From assembly GCF_004664715.2 (NCBI RefSeq), contig NC_051083.1, positions 120,144,413 to 120,208,412 on the forward strand: a stretch of 64,000 nucleotides of DNA. Direction: 5' to 3'. The position numbers and the translations under genes were made by a program. Positions 43,250 through 54,849 of the stretch are shown here, one piece after another. The stretch's first letter is position 1; every line of letters starts with the position of its first letter. Source of the stretch: Peromyscus leucopus (taxonomy: Eukaryota > Chordata > Mammalia > Rodentia > Cricetidae). The notes beneath the pieces were generated by a model. It did not search any database. It saw only the letters and a program-made list of their open reading frames with translations, and had not been told where the DNA came from.

Positions 43250-43720
43250 TGCACCTACAACAATGGCTTGAAAAGCCAAACATTTTCCTGGCTTCCCTTG
43301 GAGCTTAAGGTGGCCATATGACTGTGCCATACTTAACAGTTAATGATACACAAACAAAAGATGGCTGAGGGGCTTCTAGCAGAGGTTTTCTTTCTTGAAG
43401 AAAAGACCGAGACATTGCTAATGTTGCCTGCTTCCTGCTAGTCTCTGCCTTGAAAGCAGGCATGATACCTGGGGTTCTAATAGCCATCTTGCAGCTGAAT
43501 TACTGGTGACAACAAAGATGAAAAGCCAACAGAAAGGATGGATGGCAGTGCAGAGAGACTGGAAAGGAGTCTAGACTTTTGATGGCTCCAATGGCAAGAT
43601 GCCAGCTGCCAGCTACCTCTGGGCTTATGTGAGATAAACAGCCTTCCTACTTGTATGAGTCATTCTTCCCTGAGGTTTGTTACTTGTAGCAGAAAGCCTT
43701 CTTTTTTTTCTTTCATAATA
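43250..43720 (+). repeat. Ancient mammalian repeat, family uncertain
   Basis: 'cctggcttcccttggagcttaaggtggccatatgactgtgcc', 'aatagccatcttgcagctg', 'cagctacctctgggcttatgtgagataaacagcc', 'gaggtttgttacttgtagcagaaagcc'. This arrangement is common in mammalian MER/MLT-class repeats. Confidence 0.4.
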
Positions 43721-43849
43721 AAACCAACAAAACAACATCTTCAGTCCAGGAAGCACTCTTAACTGATGTAGAGGCTATGAAAGCATTTTGCAAGCCAAAA
43801 AGTGGTATGAAAAAGGACATTTTAGATGAGAGATGGATGCTTTAAGTTA

Positions 43850-44012
43850 TGTTTTTTGTTCAATATTCATTTTTTATTCTTTGAAATCCTCATAATATAT
43901 ACAATGTATATTTACCATATCCATTCCCTACCCCCATTCAGCACCTCCTATGTCCCCTGTTACATTTTTATGTATTTATTATTATCATCACAATCATCAT
44001 TATTACTATTAC
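43850..44012 (-). mobile_element. L1 (Lx) 3' end, short
   Basis: 'attttttattctttgaaatcctcataatatatacaatgtatatttaccatatcc' then a C-rich stretch. This matches the reversed Lx 3' end. Confidence 0.5.
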
Positions 44013-44119
44013 TATATGTTTATACACACACATGTGTATACTTGCATGTGCCTTGTGTGGAGGTATGAGGACAGCTTTAGGTAGTTATTTCCTCCAACTG
44101 GAAGTAGAGCAAGAACTTC

Positions 44120-44303
44120 CAGTTCACTGTCTGCTTCTTGTACATGATTGGGATGTGCTCTCTCAGCTTTCTGCTCCCGCCACCATGCCTTCCATGCCAT
44201 TATGGACAGCTAGTCCTCTGGAACCATAAGTCAAAGCAAACTCTCCCTTAAATTGGCTTTGATCATAGTATTTTTTCATAGCAATAAGAAAATAACTAAC
44301 ACA
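44120..44303 (+). mobile_element. MaLR-type LTR, 3' half
   Basis: 'ccaccatgccttccatgccattatggacagctagtcctctggaaccataag', 'caaactctcccttaaattggc', ending 'tttcatagcaataagaaaataactaacaca'. The 5' half is missing; a short SINE remnant precedes it at 44015-44075. Confidence 0.8.
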
Positions 44304-45139
44304 GTAACCTTAAGGAGAAAGAGTTCCATGTTCACCATACTATCCTTGAAATGGCTGTAACAGACCTAGGAGAGGCCCTTGATGATAGGGTCTTAGAAGT
44401 ACAGATGGAAGTATGTGTGTGTGGGACACCATTGTGTACACAGCAGCTGAAGCCTTGAGAACAGAAGAACCACTCGTGGAAGGAGAGCACAGTGAAAGAG
44501 AAACAGGTCAGGAATGGAAACTAAGTACTGGAGGGAAAAGGAATGAGCACAGAAGGGAACAGGAAGTGCTCAGTTCCTCTGAGCTCAAAGCTGAGCAGTA
44601 GGAGAGGTGGCGGGGGCGGGGCTTGCAGCCAGGGCATCCTGCTTTGGAGGGTGGGGAGTAGGAGGAGCTGCTCAGCAGTGTCAGATGCTGAAGACAAGTC
44701 AAGTGGGGTGAGAAATGAGGAGCTTCTTCCCTCAGCCACATTCATCTAAATTCCTTTAACAGGAGTTTATTGTTAGCTGTAATAGCCTGTCTGGAAGATA
44801 AATGCTAAATTAATTTGGGAGCTGAGTTCTAAAACTCTCAAGTGGCCTAAATCGTTTAAAAGAGGATCAAATTCTATTATGTGGGATTGAATTGGTTTCT
44901 GCAGGTGGTTGTGCAACATTCTTCCCCTGAGATCTGCTTGTCAAATATGGTTTCTGTCCAGTTCCTCCTAGGAACAAAAAGTGTGGCGGTGTGAGAGCAG
45001 TGCAACTCCATCACATCCCTTGGATGCCTTGTTCTGTGAATGTAAATCACTGTGCTTGGCTCTGAATTCCAGTAGACCTTAGCTCTTAAGGTGTGATAAA
45101 CATCCTGTTCCTGCGGCTTTGTCTTCCTTTACTTCTGCC
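44304..45139. other. No recognisable element
   Basis: 44570-44660 is GC-rich and opens several overlapping frames on both strands (44508-44749). None has a domain. Confidence 0.4.
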
Positions 45140-45262
45140 ATTAGTATCAGTCTTGTCTCCTTAAATAGACTGAAAGTTCCTTGGTGGTACACATTATGTT
45201 TTCTCCCTACTATTCTCTACTGTGCTGGAGGGAGAGTAGTCATTTAATAAATATTTCATCAT
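45140..45262 (+). mobile_element. L2 3' end
   Basis: 'aaatagactgaaagttccttggtggtacacattatgttttctccc' and TCATTTAATAAATATTTCAT are the sense L2 3' end. Confidence 0.7.
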
Positions 45263-45639
45263 GCCATAGCACTGTGATCAAGGTGTTTTTCAGAAAGTGT
45301 TGATGCGCATTTTACAAAATGTACACCTTTAAAGAGCTAGTGTTATTTAAAACCCCAATACCAAGAACTTAGATATATAATCTCACGAGTCCAGAAAGTG
45401 AGTGAGTAAACTAGCTTGTGTGGATTAATTCTGGACTACAGAAGTAAACAGGCGAGAAACAGGTCCAGCTTGAACGAAGCTGAGTACCACTTGGCAGCAA
45501 TCTCCTAATCCTCAGTGGGGAAGACTGGAGGAGTGCCAACAGCATGGGAGATATTTCAGCATCCATTGCAGTACTTAAGATCATGCACTTGTGATCACTA
45601 TGGACCCAGGCAACAACAACAGGTGCATTGGAGCCATTT

Positions 45640-46390
45640 TTTATAAAGTGGTTCAATGAACATTTATTGAACTTTTATCTTGAACAGGCACACTCGCTTG
45701 GCCATTAAACATTGCAACTCCTCAGTGCTCAATCTTTCAATATTCATCCCTTCTCACTCCACACTGTCTCCTTAGGTGATTTCATCTACAGCCTCTGCTT
45801 CAATTACCACTCATAGGAAGATGACTCACACGTTTGTATTTTCAGATCAGAACTCTACTCTGAAATTTGGACCTATACATCTAGCTGCCAGCTTGACATC
45901 TCCTGCTTGATAGTTCCCAGACATTTCAATAAAATTATCTTAAAAGAGCCCATGCTACTCTGTCTCTCTCTGCCATCCTCTTCAACCAGACATGCTCACA
46001 TCCAGCGTTCTCTGTCTCAGCTGGTGACACTTCCATCTATCTATCTTGTTCCCTGAGCCAGAAACCCTGCAGTCATCAAGTATCTCAGGAAGTCTCAACC
46101 ACCCCTCAATCTGCAAAACATAGGAAGGTCTACCCATTCCCCTCTAGTGTCTCATGTTGCTGTCACAAGCCTTGTCTTGGAACATTGCCAGATCCCTAAC
46201 TGGTCTATCCATTTCCTTTTAAATCTCCCTCGTTTGGTATCCATCCAACAATCAGTGTGATCATTTTGAAACACAAATCTGATCATAGTATGCCACTGTG
46301 TGAAATACTTCAATGGTATATCCTTTGTCTTAGAATAGAGAACAAAGTAATTTATTTGGCTTATAAAGCTTAGAATGAGTTCCAAGTTTC
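45640..46390 (+). mobile_element. Long L2 reverse-transcriptase remnant
   Basis: From 45773 the text follows L2 ORF2 in sense: 'ggtgatttcatctacagcctctgcttcaattaccactcataggaagatgac' (the GAAGATGACTC lies where the YADD catalytic box is encoded in L2), 'aatttggacctatacatctagctgccagcttgacatctcctgc', 'gatccctaactggtctatcc', 'cagtgtgatcattttgaaacacaaatctgatcat'. Stops and frameshifts are frequent. A small reversed L2 tail precedes it (45650-45700). Confidence 0.7.
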
Positions 46391-46739
46391 TGACTTGGGT
46401 TTTTGTTTAATATAAACTATATATTTTTTTTTTTGCCAGTGAGCCCAACGAAGAATTTTTAAGGCAAACAAAATTTTTACAGCATTTGGGAATGTCAGCA
46501 TGTTGAAGAAGGCTTAATTATCCAGATCATTTAAGCTTGCTCCTTTAACTACTGTATACTCTATTTATGTCTTCACTATACTCTGTGTAAGTTAACCTTT
46601 TCATGATGGTGTTTGGTAATTCCACGCCTTTCTTACTTTTAACTTCATTTGTCAGCGTGTGTGTTTCAAATATTCTTCCCTCCATTTTTTGTTCTTTACT
46701 TTCTATTACTATTTTATTAGCATGTATTAATTATTCAAA
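46391..46739. other. AT-rich, nothing recognised
   Basis: No supported feature. Confidence 0.4.
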
Positions 46740-46865
46740 ACAATAGGCTTTTTATGACTTTTCATACATATAATAATGTATTTTGATCCTATTCACCCTC
46801 CCCTGTCCCCTTCCAACTCCTATGGATTCCCCTTCCCCCCAACTAGTCCCTGTTCTATTTTTATG

Positions 46866-46917
<52 letters not shown>

Positions 46918-47815
46918 CCCCAATGAGTTTCATTAACATTGCTTATAGGAGCATGGGCAACTTACTGGGGGCTATACCACTCTTCCCCCAAATGGCCACC
47001 CTTCCCCAAACAGCCATATAAATCCTCAAAAAAGAAAGGAAACTCACAACCCTGCCCCCATGGACGAATGTTGATGGGCATAATCTATACAGGTCTTGTG
47101 TATAGGTAATCACAGGTGCTGGGACTTCAAGGGTATAACACCAATATTGCACCAGGAAAACAGTATTCCACAACACTCTACCTTTTTCCAGCTCCTATAT
47201 TCCTTCTGCTTCTCTTCTGTGATGTTCCCTCAGATTTGGAGTATATATGTCCTATTTAGGGCTAATTAGAAACAATCACTTATTCTGAGTACTTTGACCA
47301 GTTTTGAGGCTCTGCAGTAATTCTACTTCAGAAAGACACTTCTGTTACCAACACTGACAGCAGCACAGCATAGGCATGAGTATTGGGAAAGGAATGTGAA
47401 AGGCATATCATGATCATTTTAGCAATTCAAAACCAGTGGATTCTCCATAAGGGCTTATAGCCTCCCCAACGACAGGCTTTTCACCAGGTTTACAGTACCA
47501 GACATGAATTACCTTCTGTGGAGTGGGCCTCAAATCCAATCAGAAAGTGGTTGGTTGCTCCCATAATAGTTATGCTACCATTTCACTAATGGCACACCTT
47601 GTCTGATGGATCTGTAGGGAAGCACACGGAATTCATAGCTGAGCTAGGCTGTTGTTGATTCTCCTTGCCACCACCACCACCCCCCGGCCCCACAGAAGCC
47701 TGAATAGAACTTTCTGGCATTATGAAAGCTAGTCAGCTGGGAGGAAGCTTCTAGCTCAGCTTATCTTGATTTCTCTATGTCCTGTAAGCAAAACAAGTGC
47801 TATCTCCAGCAATAT
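46740..47815 (-). mobile_element. L1 (Lx-type) 3' UTR, long
   Basis: A reversed Lx 3' UTR of about 1.1 kb: 'atacatataataatgtattttgatcctattcaccctcccc', a (GT)n array at 46868-46916, 'aatgagtttcattaacattgcttataggagcatgggcaac', 'gatgttccctcagatttggagtatatatgtcctatttagggct', 'ggcctcaaatccaatcagaaagtggttgg'. Confidence 0.75.
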
Positions 47816-47817
47816 TG

Positions 47818-47936
47818 TTTTGTAGTTTTGAGATGAGGTCCCATTGTGTAACTCAGCCTGGCCTTGAACTCATGGAGATGCTTTCTGCATCAGCCTTCCA
47901 AGTACTATGCTTAAAAGTATACCCCAATGTCTGTCT
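47818..47936 (-). repeat. B1 SINE, old
   Basis: 'tttgagatgaggtcccattgtgtaactcagcctggccttgaactcatgg' then 'cagccttccaagtactatgcttaaaagtat'. Confidence 0.75.
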
Positions 47937-47979
47937 AAGCATGCCTTCTTTAGTCTTTCTTTTAATGTATTGTTGAATG

Positions 47980-47981
<2 letters not shown>

Positions 47982-48021
<40 letters not shown>
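47982..48021. repeat. (CA)n microsatellite
   Basis: A perfect CA run of about 40 bp. Confidence 0.97.
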
Positions 48022-48023
<2 letters not shown>

Positions 48024-48539
48024 CATATATCTGAGTTGATTTACATGACTATGTAAGTTAGCTATGAAACTCTAAAATGTATGGGACATTTCATAAAGAA
48101 GAACAGAGACTGGAAACTCTTGTACAGAGTTAGAATTTCTTCTTCATTATGGAAGATTCAATTTAGCTGATAAGTCCTTTTTGTTAATTGGATAAGGCTC
48201 AAATGTGTTGACAGTAATGTTCTTAAATTCAATCAATTGTGGTTATTATTTACATGTATAAACAATAGGCACAACATCTCAATTAGTGTTTTATGGAACA
48301 ACAAAATGGTTGCCTGCCAAGCTGACATATAAAACTGGCCATCATACTTGTGAAGCCAATATTCACAGCTGATTTCTATCCTGATCAATAAGCAGAAATA
48401 AGGCTTATTGATGGTAATGTTCACAGGCTTGTTTGTGATCCCTTATTGGGTACACTGCCGTGTTCCATGTATTTATAACTGCTAGAAGCCCAGACTACGG
48501 ACAACTGAATGGCTTGAAGTTAAAGAAACATTATTAATG
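48022..48539. other. No recognisable element
   Basis: Read on both strands. No supported feature. Confidence 0.4.
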
Positions 48540-48895
48540 TTATTATTTTATGTGTGTGTGGTGTGTTAACAAGTGTGTGTGTGCGTACATGCCAATGTGT
48601 GTGCATATTCCCATATGTGTGCATGTGGAGACCAAAGAAGGATTCAGGCATCCTTCCTTCTCTATCACTTTCTGCTATATTCCCTGGAGACAAGGTCTCT
48701 TCTCGGTGAGCCTAAAGCTATACTGGTGGCCAGCAAGACCAAACAATCTTCCTTTCGCTCCCTTTCATGGTGTTAGAGTCACAGACAGGTATGTGGCCAT
48801 GCCAAGCTTTTGTTGTAGGTGCTGGGATTTGAATACAGGTACTTATGCTTGGATAAAAAGCACTCTTATCCACTGAGCCATATTCCCCTCCACTA
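48540..48895 (-). repeat. B4-type SINE
   Basis: GT-rich arm, 'gtggagaccaaagaagg', 'ggagacaaggtctcttctcggtgagcc', 'taggtgctgggatttgaatacaggtacttatgcttgg', then 'cactcttatccactgagccatattcccc'. Confidence 0.7.
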
Positions 48896-49619
48896 AAGAA
48901 AAATTAAGAGCTAAGAATCACCAAGTACTGTGCTAAATGCTTTGGATGAGGATTCATCTTTTGCTTTTCAGAAAGGATGTTGTAAAGGTAATTCTGAACA
49001 AATCATAGCAGGATCCCAATGCTACAAGCCCTTGTAAAGTTAAAGAAAAGGAGCTTTAGTCAAGTGAGCAAGCATTTCTAAAATGCATTAACTAGATACA
49101 TATTGGTATTTGGTTATAACATGCAATAAGGCCTAGGAATGTTTCACTTCCTGCTGCCAGACAGCCAGTGATTAAATTGTGTCAGGAAGATGTTATTAGA
49201 TGGGAGGAGGGACAAATGTTGATGGGACAATGGTAGTTAAAGGAAGACAGTGGAGTAAATTTAAAGCATCCAAATTGAAGTATCTCAGAAAGTATGAGAC
49301 AGTTTAAGCAGGAACAGAGCTGACTGGCCCTAGCCTGGGGACCCAAGGAATGATCCATGATTATTTCAGAAGTCTTAGAAAGCATCATGCAGGGAGTTTC
49401 ATCTACCTGACTTTCTCACCCTTGTTCACCTCCTGTCCTCCAGGAACATAAATGATTGGTACATCTGAAGACTCTGTAAACCTTGTCTGTTTATTCTCCC
49501 TCTATGGGAACAACAACAGCAAGGATCTCTTCAAATTTTCTTCCTTGAGGATAACACCTCCTTATGTTGAATTCTTCTCCACCTGACTTGCCAGTATAGT
49601 GTTGCTCTATATTGGGCGC
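48896..49619. other. No clear element
   Basis: A faint L2-like patch near 48920-48960 ('accaagtactgtgctaaatgc'). Otherwise nothing. Confidence 0.4.
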
Positions 49620-49762
49620 CAAAGTAGCAAGATTACTGGGCACAGCACTGAACTTGGACTCTGTTGGGTTTGGATCCTAGTTCCAACTGTTTAAACTTTG
49701 TTTTCTCATCTATAGAGCATGAACAGCAATAGCAAAGGGGTTTTGAGACTAGTAAAATAAAA
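49620..49762 (+). repeat. MIR SINE
   Basis: 'gcacagcactgaacttggactctgttgggtttggatcctagttcc' followed by 'ttgttttctcatctatagagcatgaacagcaatag' is MIR in order. Confidence 0.7.
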
Positions 49763-50449
49763 GTGGAGAAGAATCCTTTGCCAACTCTAAGCACAGATAG
49801 ACCTGTATTCTAAGTGGATGTAGAAAAACACAGAACCTGAGACAACGACATTCTTAGAAATCCGGAAAGTAAGAGAAAGAAAATAAGCAAATTGGATTCA
49901 GAAACTTTGCTTTGAGGCCGGAGGCAATTTTGTTGTTGTTTCTGAGTGAAGGCAATGTTCTTTTGTGAGCTGAAAACAATGCTGATCAAGGCCAGGGAAG
50001 AGCAGTGCTACCGATATGTCTGTATCCATAAGCTTTGAAGTCACATTAGACACCACAAAACCCAATGCTGCCCTCAATCTTGAAAGGCTTGGAAAATGAC
50101 CCAACATTACCTTTAGCTCCTCCACAGAAGTTTCCATCTACCTGCTTATTTTTCTTAATTAAGTCTGATTTACCTAAAGCATGAGTCATGAAGATAAGCA
50201 AACAGGACCTATGGAAGTATATGACATTTCATTTGCTGGTTTTAAAACACAATAGTGAAGTGGTGCGTACATATTATAAAAGTGTCTGAATATGTCCTTT
50301 TAAAAAATACATTTTTTAATGTCTGCATTAAAAAATGACCCCACAGTCACTTTCAGTTTTCAAAACATAACAAAGATATAGTAGTATTGCCATTTTGTGA
50401 GTTTCATAAGGCTCTGTGGGTTGTTTCTGATTTTAAGCAGAGAGGCAGT
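49763..50449. other. Unassigned, with short self-complementary A/T-rich patch
   Basis: TTTTAAAAAATACATTTTTTAATG and a nearby CATTAAAAAATG (50299-50338) could form a hairpin. The 79-aa minus ORF at 49898-50137 is not recognised. Confidence 0.4.
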
Positions 50450-50592
50450 AGGTCGATAATGAGGCATAGAATGAGGAATCAGACGTCAGCACGGGTCATA
50501 GTTTGGCATGCACTCATTATGTGATCTTAGTCTGTAAGAGGGTCAGTATTTTCCTCCATAAAATGGAAAAATACCTGCTTTTCTGAACCATA
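50450..50592 (+). repeat. MIR SINE
   Basis: 'tcagacgtcagcacgggtcatagtttggcatgcactcattatgtgatcttagtc' then 'tattttcctccataaaatgg'. Confidence 0.6.
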
Positions 50593-50774
50593 GCTCTCCC
50601 CAGAAATTACTTTAGTCTCTTATTCTTTCCATAGTATAACACAAGTTGGTTTTGTTGCAAATTCTATAGGTTCCAATCTCATTGGGCTCAAATTAAAGCA
50701 TTGTCACTGCTACTGCCTTTTGGAAACCCTAGGGGAAAAATTGTTCTTTTGAAGTTTTTGTTGGGAGATGTGAG

Positions 50775-50990
50775 TTTTCTGAGATGAAGTTTCGTGTATC
50801 CTAGACTGGTCTCAAACTCAGTATGTAGCTGAGGATTGGCTTGAACCTCTGATTCCCCTCCTTTCACTTCTCAGTGCTGGGATTACAAGGTATGCAGTAG
50901 TGCGCCTTGTTTTTTGCAGTGCTGGGGCAGAACCCAGAGCTTCCCACGTGAGGCAAGTGTCTACCAAGTGAAGTCCATCACCACTGTTGC
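50775..50990 (-). repeat. B4-type SINE
   Basis: Reversed B1 part ('gtatcctagactggtctcaaactcagtatgtagctgagg', GTGCTGGGATTACAAGGTAT) then reversed ID-like head ('gtgctggggcagaacccagagcttccc...gaggcaagtgtctaccaag'). Confidence 0.75.
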
Positions 50991-51295
50991 TCAAATCTTT
51001 TCAGCTCCTGCATGCTTTGGCTCTTTCCACCATGATCAAAGGCCTCAGGGTTGAATGCTTTAACATTTCTTTCACTATCAAATCTCATTTCTGCTTCTAT
51101 ATTTTGGAGTCTCTTATGATTATATTTAACCTTTCTAGGTAATTCAGAATAAACTCTCCCCCATTAAAAAGTCAGTTTACTAACAACCTTAATTCTAACT
51201 GCAGCTTCATTCTCTTTTCTATGTAATATAACATATTCCTGGGTTCTGAGGATAAAGATCAGGAAATCTTGGAGGGCTATTGTGCATGCACATGT
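50991..51295. other. Possible ancient LTR/MER remnant
   Basis: 'tatgtaatataacatattcctgggttctgaggataaagatcaggaaatcttggagggc' at 51219-51277 resembles a widespread mammalian repeat end. Family not certain. Confidence 0.35.
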
Positions 51296-51303
51296 CTTGC
51301 ACG

Positions 51304-51332
51304 TGCGCGCGCGCGCACACACACACACACAC
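51304..51332. repeat. (GC)n-(CA)n microsatellite
   Basis: GCGCGCGCGCGC runs directly into ACACACAC. Alternating purine-pyrimidine of this kind can adopt Z-DNA in principle. Confidence 0.95.
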
Positions 51333-51394
51333 TTTCAAAAGTTTTAAATTTTCAGAAAATTTGAAAGATTATATGAAAAGTTCTCTTTTCTTCC

Positions 51395-51620
51395 TAGCGT
51401 TAACATTTTATGTTACCATGGTACATTTGTCACGAGAAATAGCACTGCTACATTACTACTAATGAGATGGGTCTTTATTAGAATCTTTATTAGAATTTTG
51501 TCAGGTTTTTCATTAGTGACTTTTCTGTGTCCCAGGATCCAATCTAGGATACTATTCTGTATTTAGACAGTTATTGCTTCAACAGCAACCTTGCTATTTC
51601 TATGACAAAATACAGTCTTG
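51395..51620. mobile_element. L1ME-like 3' UTR remnant
   Basis: 'ttaccatggtacatttgtcacgagaaat', 'tttctgtgtcccaggatccaatctaggatactattctgtatttag' and 'cagtcttg' follow an old L1ME 3' block. Confidence 0.5.
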
Positions 51621-51724
51621 ATTCAATCAAATAATTTCGTTCGAAATTTCCCATAGAGACAAAAGAAATGGAGCTCCAAACACAGAAATCCTTTACACTT
51701 TAACCACTCATTACCTACCTCCTT

Positions 51725-51840
51725 TTAATGCACCCATTAAGTGTCTGTCTTGTGTTCTCCTAGGCCCTGGGGATGAAGAATGAATAAAACAAATAAAATA
51801 ATCCCCTGCCCTCAAGTAGCTGATACTTTAATGGTGGTAG
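51725..51840 (-). mobile_element. L2 3' end, reversed
   Basis: 'gcacccattaagtgtctgtcttgtgttctcctaggccctggggatgaagaatgaataaaac' and 'ccctgccctcaagtagctgatac' are the reversed L2 3' end. Confidence 0.7.
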
Positions 51841-51924
51841 GGTAAGGAGAGCACACACAGTAAGCAAGACAAGTAAGGAGAAGCAATAACTTGAACCATG
51901 GCAATAAATGAAATAAAGAAAAGT

Positions 51925-52430
51925 CCTCCTGAAGAAAGAGAGGAGGGATTAGGAACCAGGGGGTTCAAGGTCATGACAGAGGAACCCACAGAGACAGCTA
52001 ATCTGAGTTCATGGGAGCACATGAACTCTGGACCAACAGCTAGGGAGCCTATATGAGACCAACCTAGGCCCTCTGCATGTGTGTGACAGTTGTATAGCTT
52101 GGTCTGTTTGTAAGGCTCCTAGCAGTGGGATCAGGATCTGTCCCTGGTGCTTAGTTGCCTTTTGGGAACCTGTTCCCCCTGCTGAATTACCTCACCTGGC
52201 CTTTATACAGGGGAGGAGATTGGTACTACCTTAACTTGATGTGTGATGCTATGTTCAAGACTATGGGAGGCCTGCCCCTTTCTGAATGGAGATGGAGGAG
52301 GACTGGAAGGGGAGGGGTAGATGGGAGTCTGGGAGGGGGACAGAAGGAAAGGAGAGAGGGGGAACTGGTCAATATGTAATATAAAGGGGAAGATATAAAT
52401 AAAAAGAAAAGAAAAACAGTTAAATAAAAT
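51925..52430 (+). mobile_element. L1 3' UTR, 5'-truncated
   Basis: 'cacagagacagctaatctgagttcatggg', 'gacagttgtatagcttgg', a G-rich polypurine tract at 52290-52365, ending 'aatataaaggggaagatataaataaaaag'. It shares its UTR with 40085-41523. Confidence 0.85.
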
Positions 52431-52579
52431 AAAACGCAAAACAGGGAAGAATATGAAGGATGCTGCGTGTTTGGAGAGCAATTTCAAATAATGTGCTCAT
52501 GTATGAAAAGCCTGGAAGAAGTGATGGAATGAGCCACAGAGATGCATGAGGGAAGATGGCTATGGGTGGAGGAAAGAGT

Positions 52580-53425
52580 TGGAACAGAGTCCATAAGGCT
52601 TCCCAATATTTGGAGAAAGAACAGAAGCCAGGGCTGTGGCAGCTGAGTAAATAAGGCCAGAGAGGCAATTAAATGCAGGTCTATTACAGAAAGCATCTCT
52701 GAAAAAACTTTGGCTTTGACTTTGAGGGAGATAAAACACTACCAGAAAGTTTAGAACAGACATATGACATGATCTGATCTCTGAGTTTAGCAAAATCAAT
52801 TCTGGATGCTGTGTTGAAAAGAAATTGTAGTGGAGCACATGTCCAAGATAGGAAGATTTTGTGATAACCTAAGAAAGAGATGATATAATGGTGGGTTTGA
52901 CAGGAATAGTAGGAGAGGAGGTGTTAGGAAAGGATGCGACTCCATTATCTTTTGGAGGGGAGGTGACATGTAGTTACTGGCAGTAACCAGGTCTGGAATA
53001 TGATTTTGGAAATGAATGATTGAACTGGGGGTAATCCTCGATGCAGGAATTCAGGAATGATGACTACATGTATTATCGAAGCCACCAAAAATTAAGGTAG
53101 ATGTAATGTCTCAGAGAGTAAAAGGTGTGTCTAGTGCTAAAGTACAAAGGAAACCAGGAGTCTTTGGGGAGCCTCAAGGAAGGGATAGTAAGTGGTTTGG
53201 ACTGACATCACAAGATGAAAGTGAGGGGTTCCTGGCAGAGGGAAGGAGAATCGTGTGGAGATGGCAATGAAAACCAAGGAGAACTCAGGTGTAGTAATGT
53301 GAAGAGCTGGATCCAAAAAAGGAATAATCGCCATTTAAAAGGGCAACAGAGGAGAAGATGTCCTTAAGGGAAAGTTTAGTCAGAGCAAAAATGGAAAGAA
53401 AATAGAATAAGATTATAGAGAAAGA
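52580..53425 (-). mobile_element. L2 ORF2 remnant, reversed
   Basis: 'gacatatgacatgatctgatctctgag', 'tcaattctggatgctgtgttgaaaag', 'agagatgatataatggtgggtttgac', 'gcgactccattatc' run in the order of reversed L2 coding sequence. Frames are destroyed. Confidence 0.55.
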
Positions 53426-54637
53426 GTTTATGGAACTAAAAGTGGATGCTGATGTCAAAAAAAAAAAAAAATTCCCTGGGTGATGTCAGCAGCTTTTCCC
53501 TGGGTTTTTGGGTTATGCTTCATAGGGTACTCTTTTCTTAGAGCCAGGAGGAGAGCTGTAGAGAAGATAGTGTGTCTCCAGTGTGGTTGTAAGAGGAAGG
53601 TCTCCTAGCAGTCACAATAGGTCCTTGGATTAGAAAGGAAAGTCTGTCCCTGCCTCAGAGCAGCTGGACTTATAAGATGGACACAGCTTGATATCTGTCT
53701 TTTGACATCTAATAGTCCTTGCCCAGATTCTTCCAACATCCTTTGGATTTTAGTCTGATATTCCAAGTTATCGTTTCTTCTGACAGAGAAGCAACTGGCT
53801 GGCACTTCCATTTCTTGGGGTAAATCCATCAATAGGTTTTCCATTTAATCAGTTAGTCCCCTGTAAATTTGGTTAGTGTGAGTCAGTCCCCTGAAGGCTG
53901 ATCACTTCTGTGTGAATGCCATACAAATCAAGTTTTTTAATTTTTTAGCCTGAAAACCAGACAGTGGCATTCATGATGACCCCAGTAATGTGACCAGCCT
54001 GAGTAATGATGTCTCCTTTCCCACAGATTTACCTTAATTCTCTTCTAAAAACAGAAGAATAGAATGCAGCTCAACCCATTGTGAAGCCTAGCTGTTTAGA
54101 CAGCAAAAACCTGTTGACTACAGATTGGTATTTGATAATATTTGATATCAGGTTTGCATATTTTTGATATGAGGAGCAATGAAGCAATATACTTTGGTAA
54201 AGTGCATAAACATGCTCTTTGTTTCTTGAAGAACCCAGTATAGGTCATTCCGGGATCTTTGTTGGCCTCATTTCAGAATAGTAAAGATGGGTGGCTAAGA
54301 GAATCAGAGCAATTCTCTCTCCTAAATGCTTTAAGTAATATTTAAGAGTAGTTCTTGATTGAAGTATAAGGAACAACTAGGTTCCACCAAGCGTGGTGGG
54401 CTGCAGGAATGAATATATGGCTTCTCTTTTATTTTTATTCTAAAATCCCTAGTGCTCTGATGAGGACATACTGCTATCCTCCCCTGTGATTGGGCCTGTT
54501 TTATAAGTTGTCTGGAGGATCAAGGAAAAGTTAACATGTGCAGTCATCTCACTTTTTCATACTATTAAGGAAAGAAGGTCATTTCAACTTTTTGTTTTCT
54601 CACCTTTCTTCTTCTTCCTCTTTCTTACTCCTCTGTG

Positions 54638-54639
<2 letters not shown>
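53426..54639. other. No recognised repeat; one unexplained ORF
   Basis: A minus frame at 53605-53844 encodes 79 aa starting MENLLMDLPQEMEVPASCFS. No domain or family is recognised, and there is no flanking splice or transcript evidence. An A-run lies at 53458-53472. Confidence 0.3.

Positions 54640-54640
<1 letters not shown>

Positions 54641-54718
<78 letters not shown>
54641..54718. repeat. (CT)n then (GT)n microsatellite
   Basis: A CT array of about 64 bp passes into GTGTGTGTGTGTG. Confidence 0.97.
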
Positions 54719-54849
54719 TTAGACATTATTGTTGGACTCAAAATTAAATAATTTCTAGTCATGCTACTTCATATCTGAGGAAGAATAGACTTGCCATGAG
54801 ATAGAAGCCAGTCTGGACTACACAGAGAGTCCCAGGCCAACATGGGTGA

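Noticed and set aside
44508..44749. GC-rich block with open frames on both strands as a CpG-island promoter
   Set aside because: GC-rich but with few CpGs, and no transcript-like features beside it.
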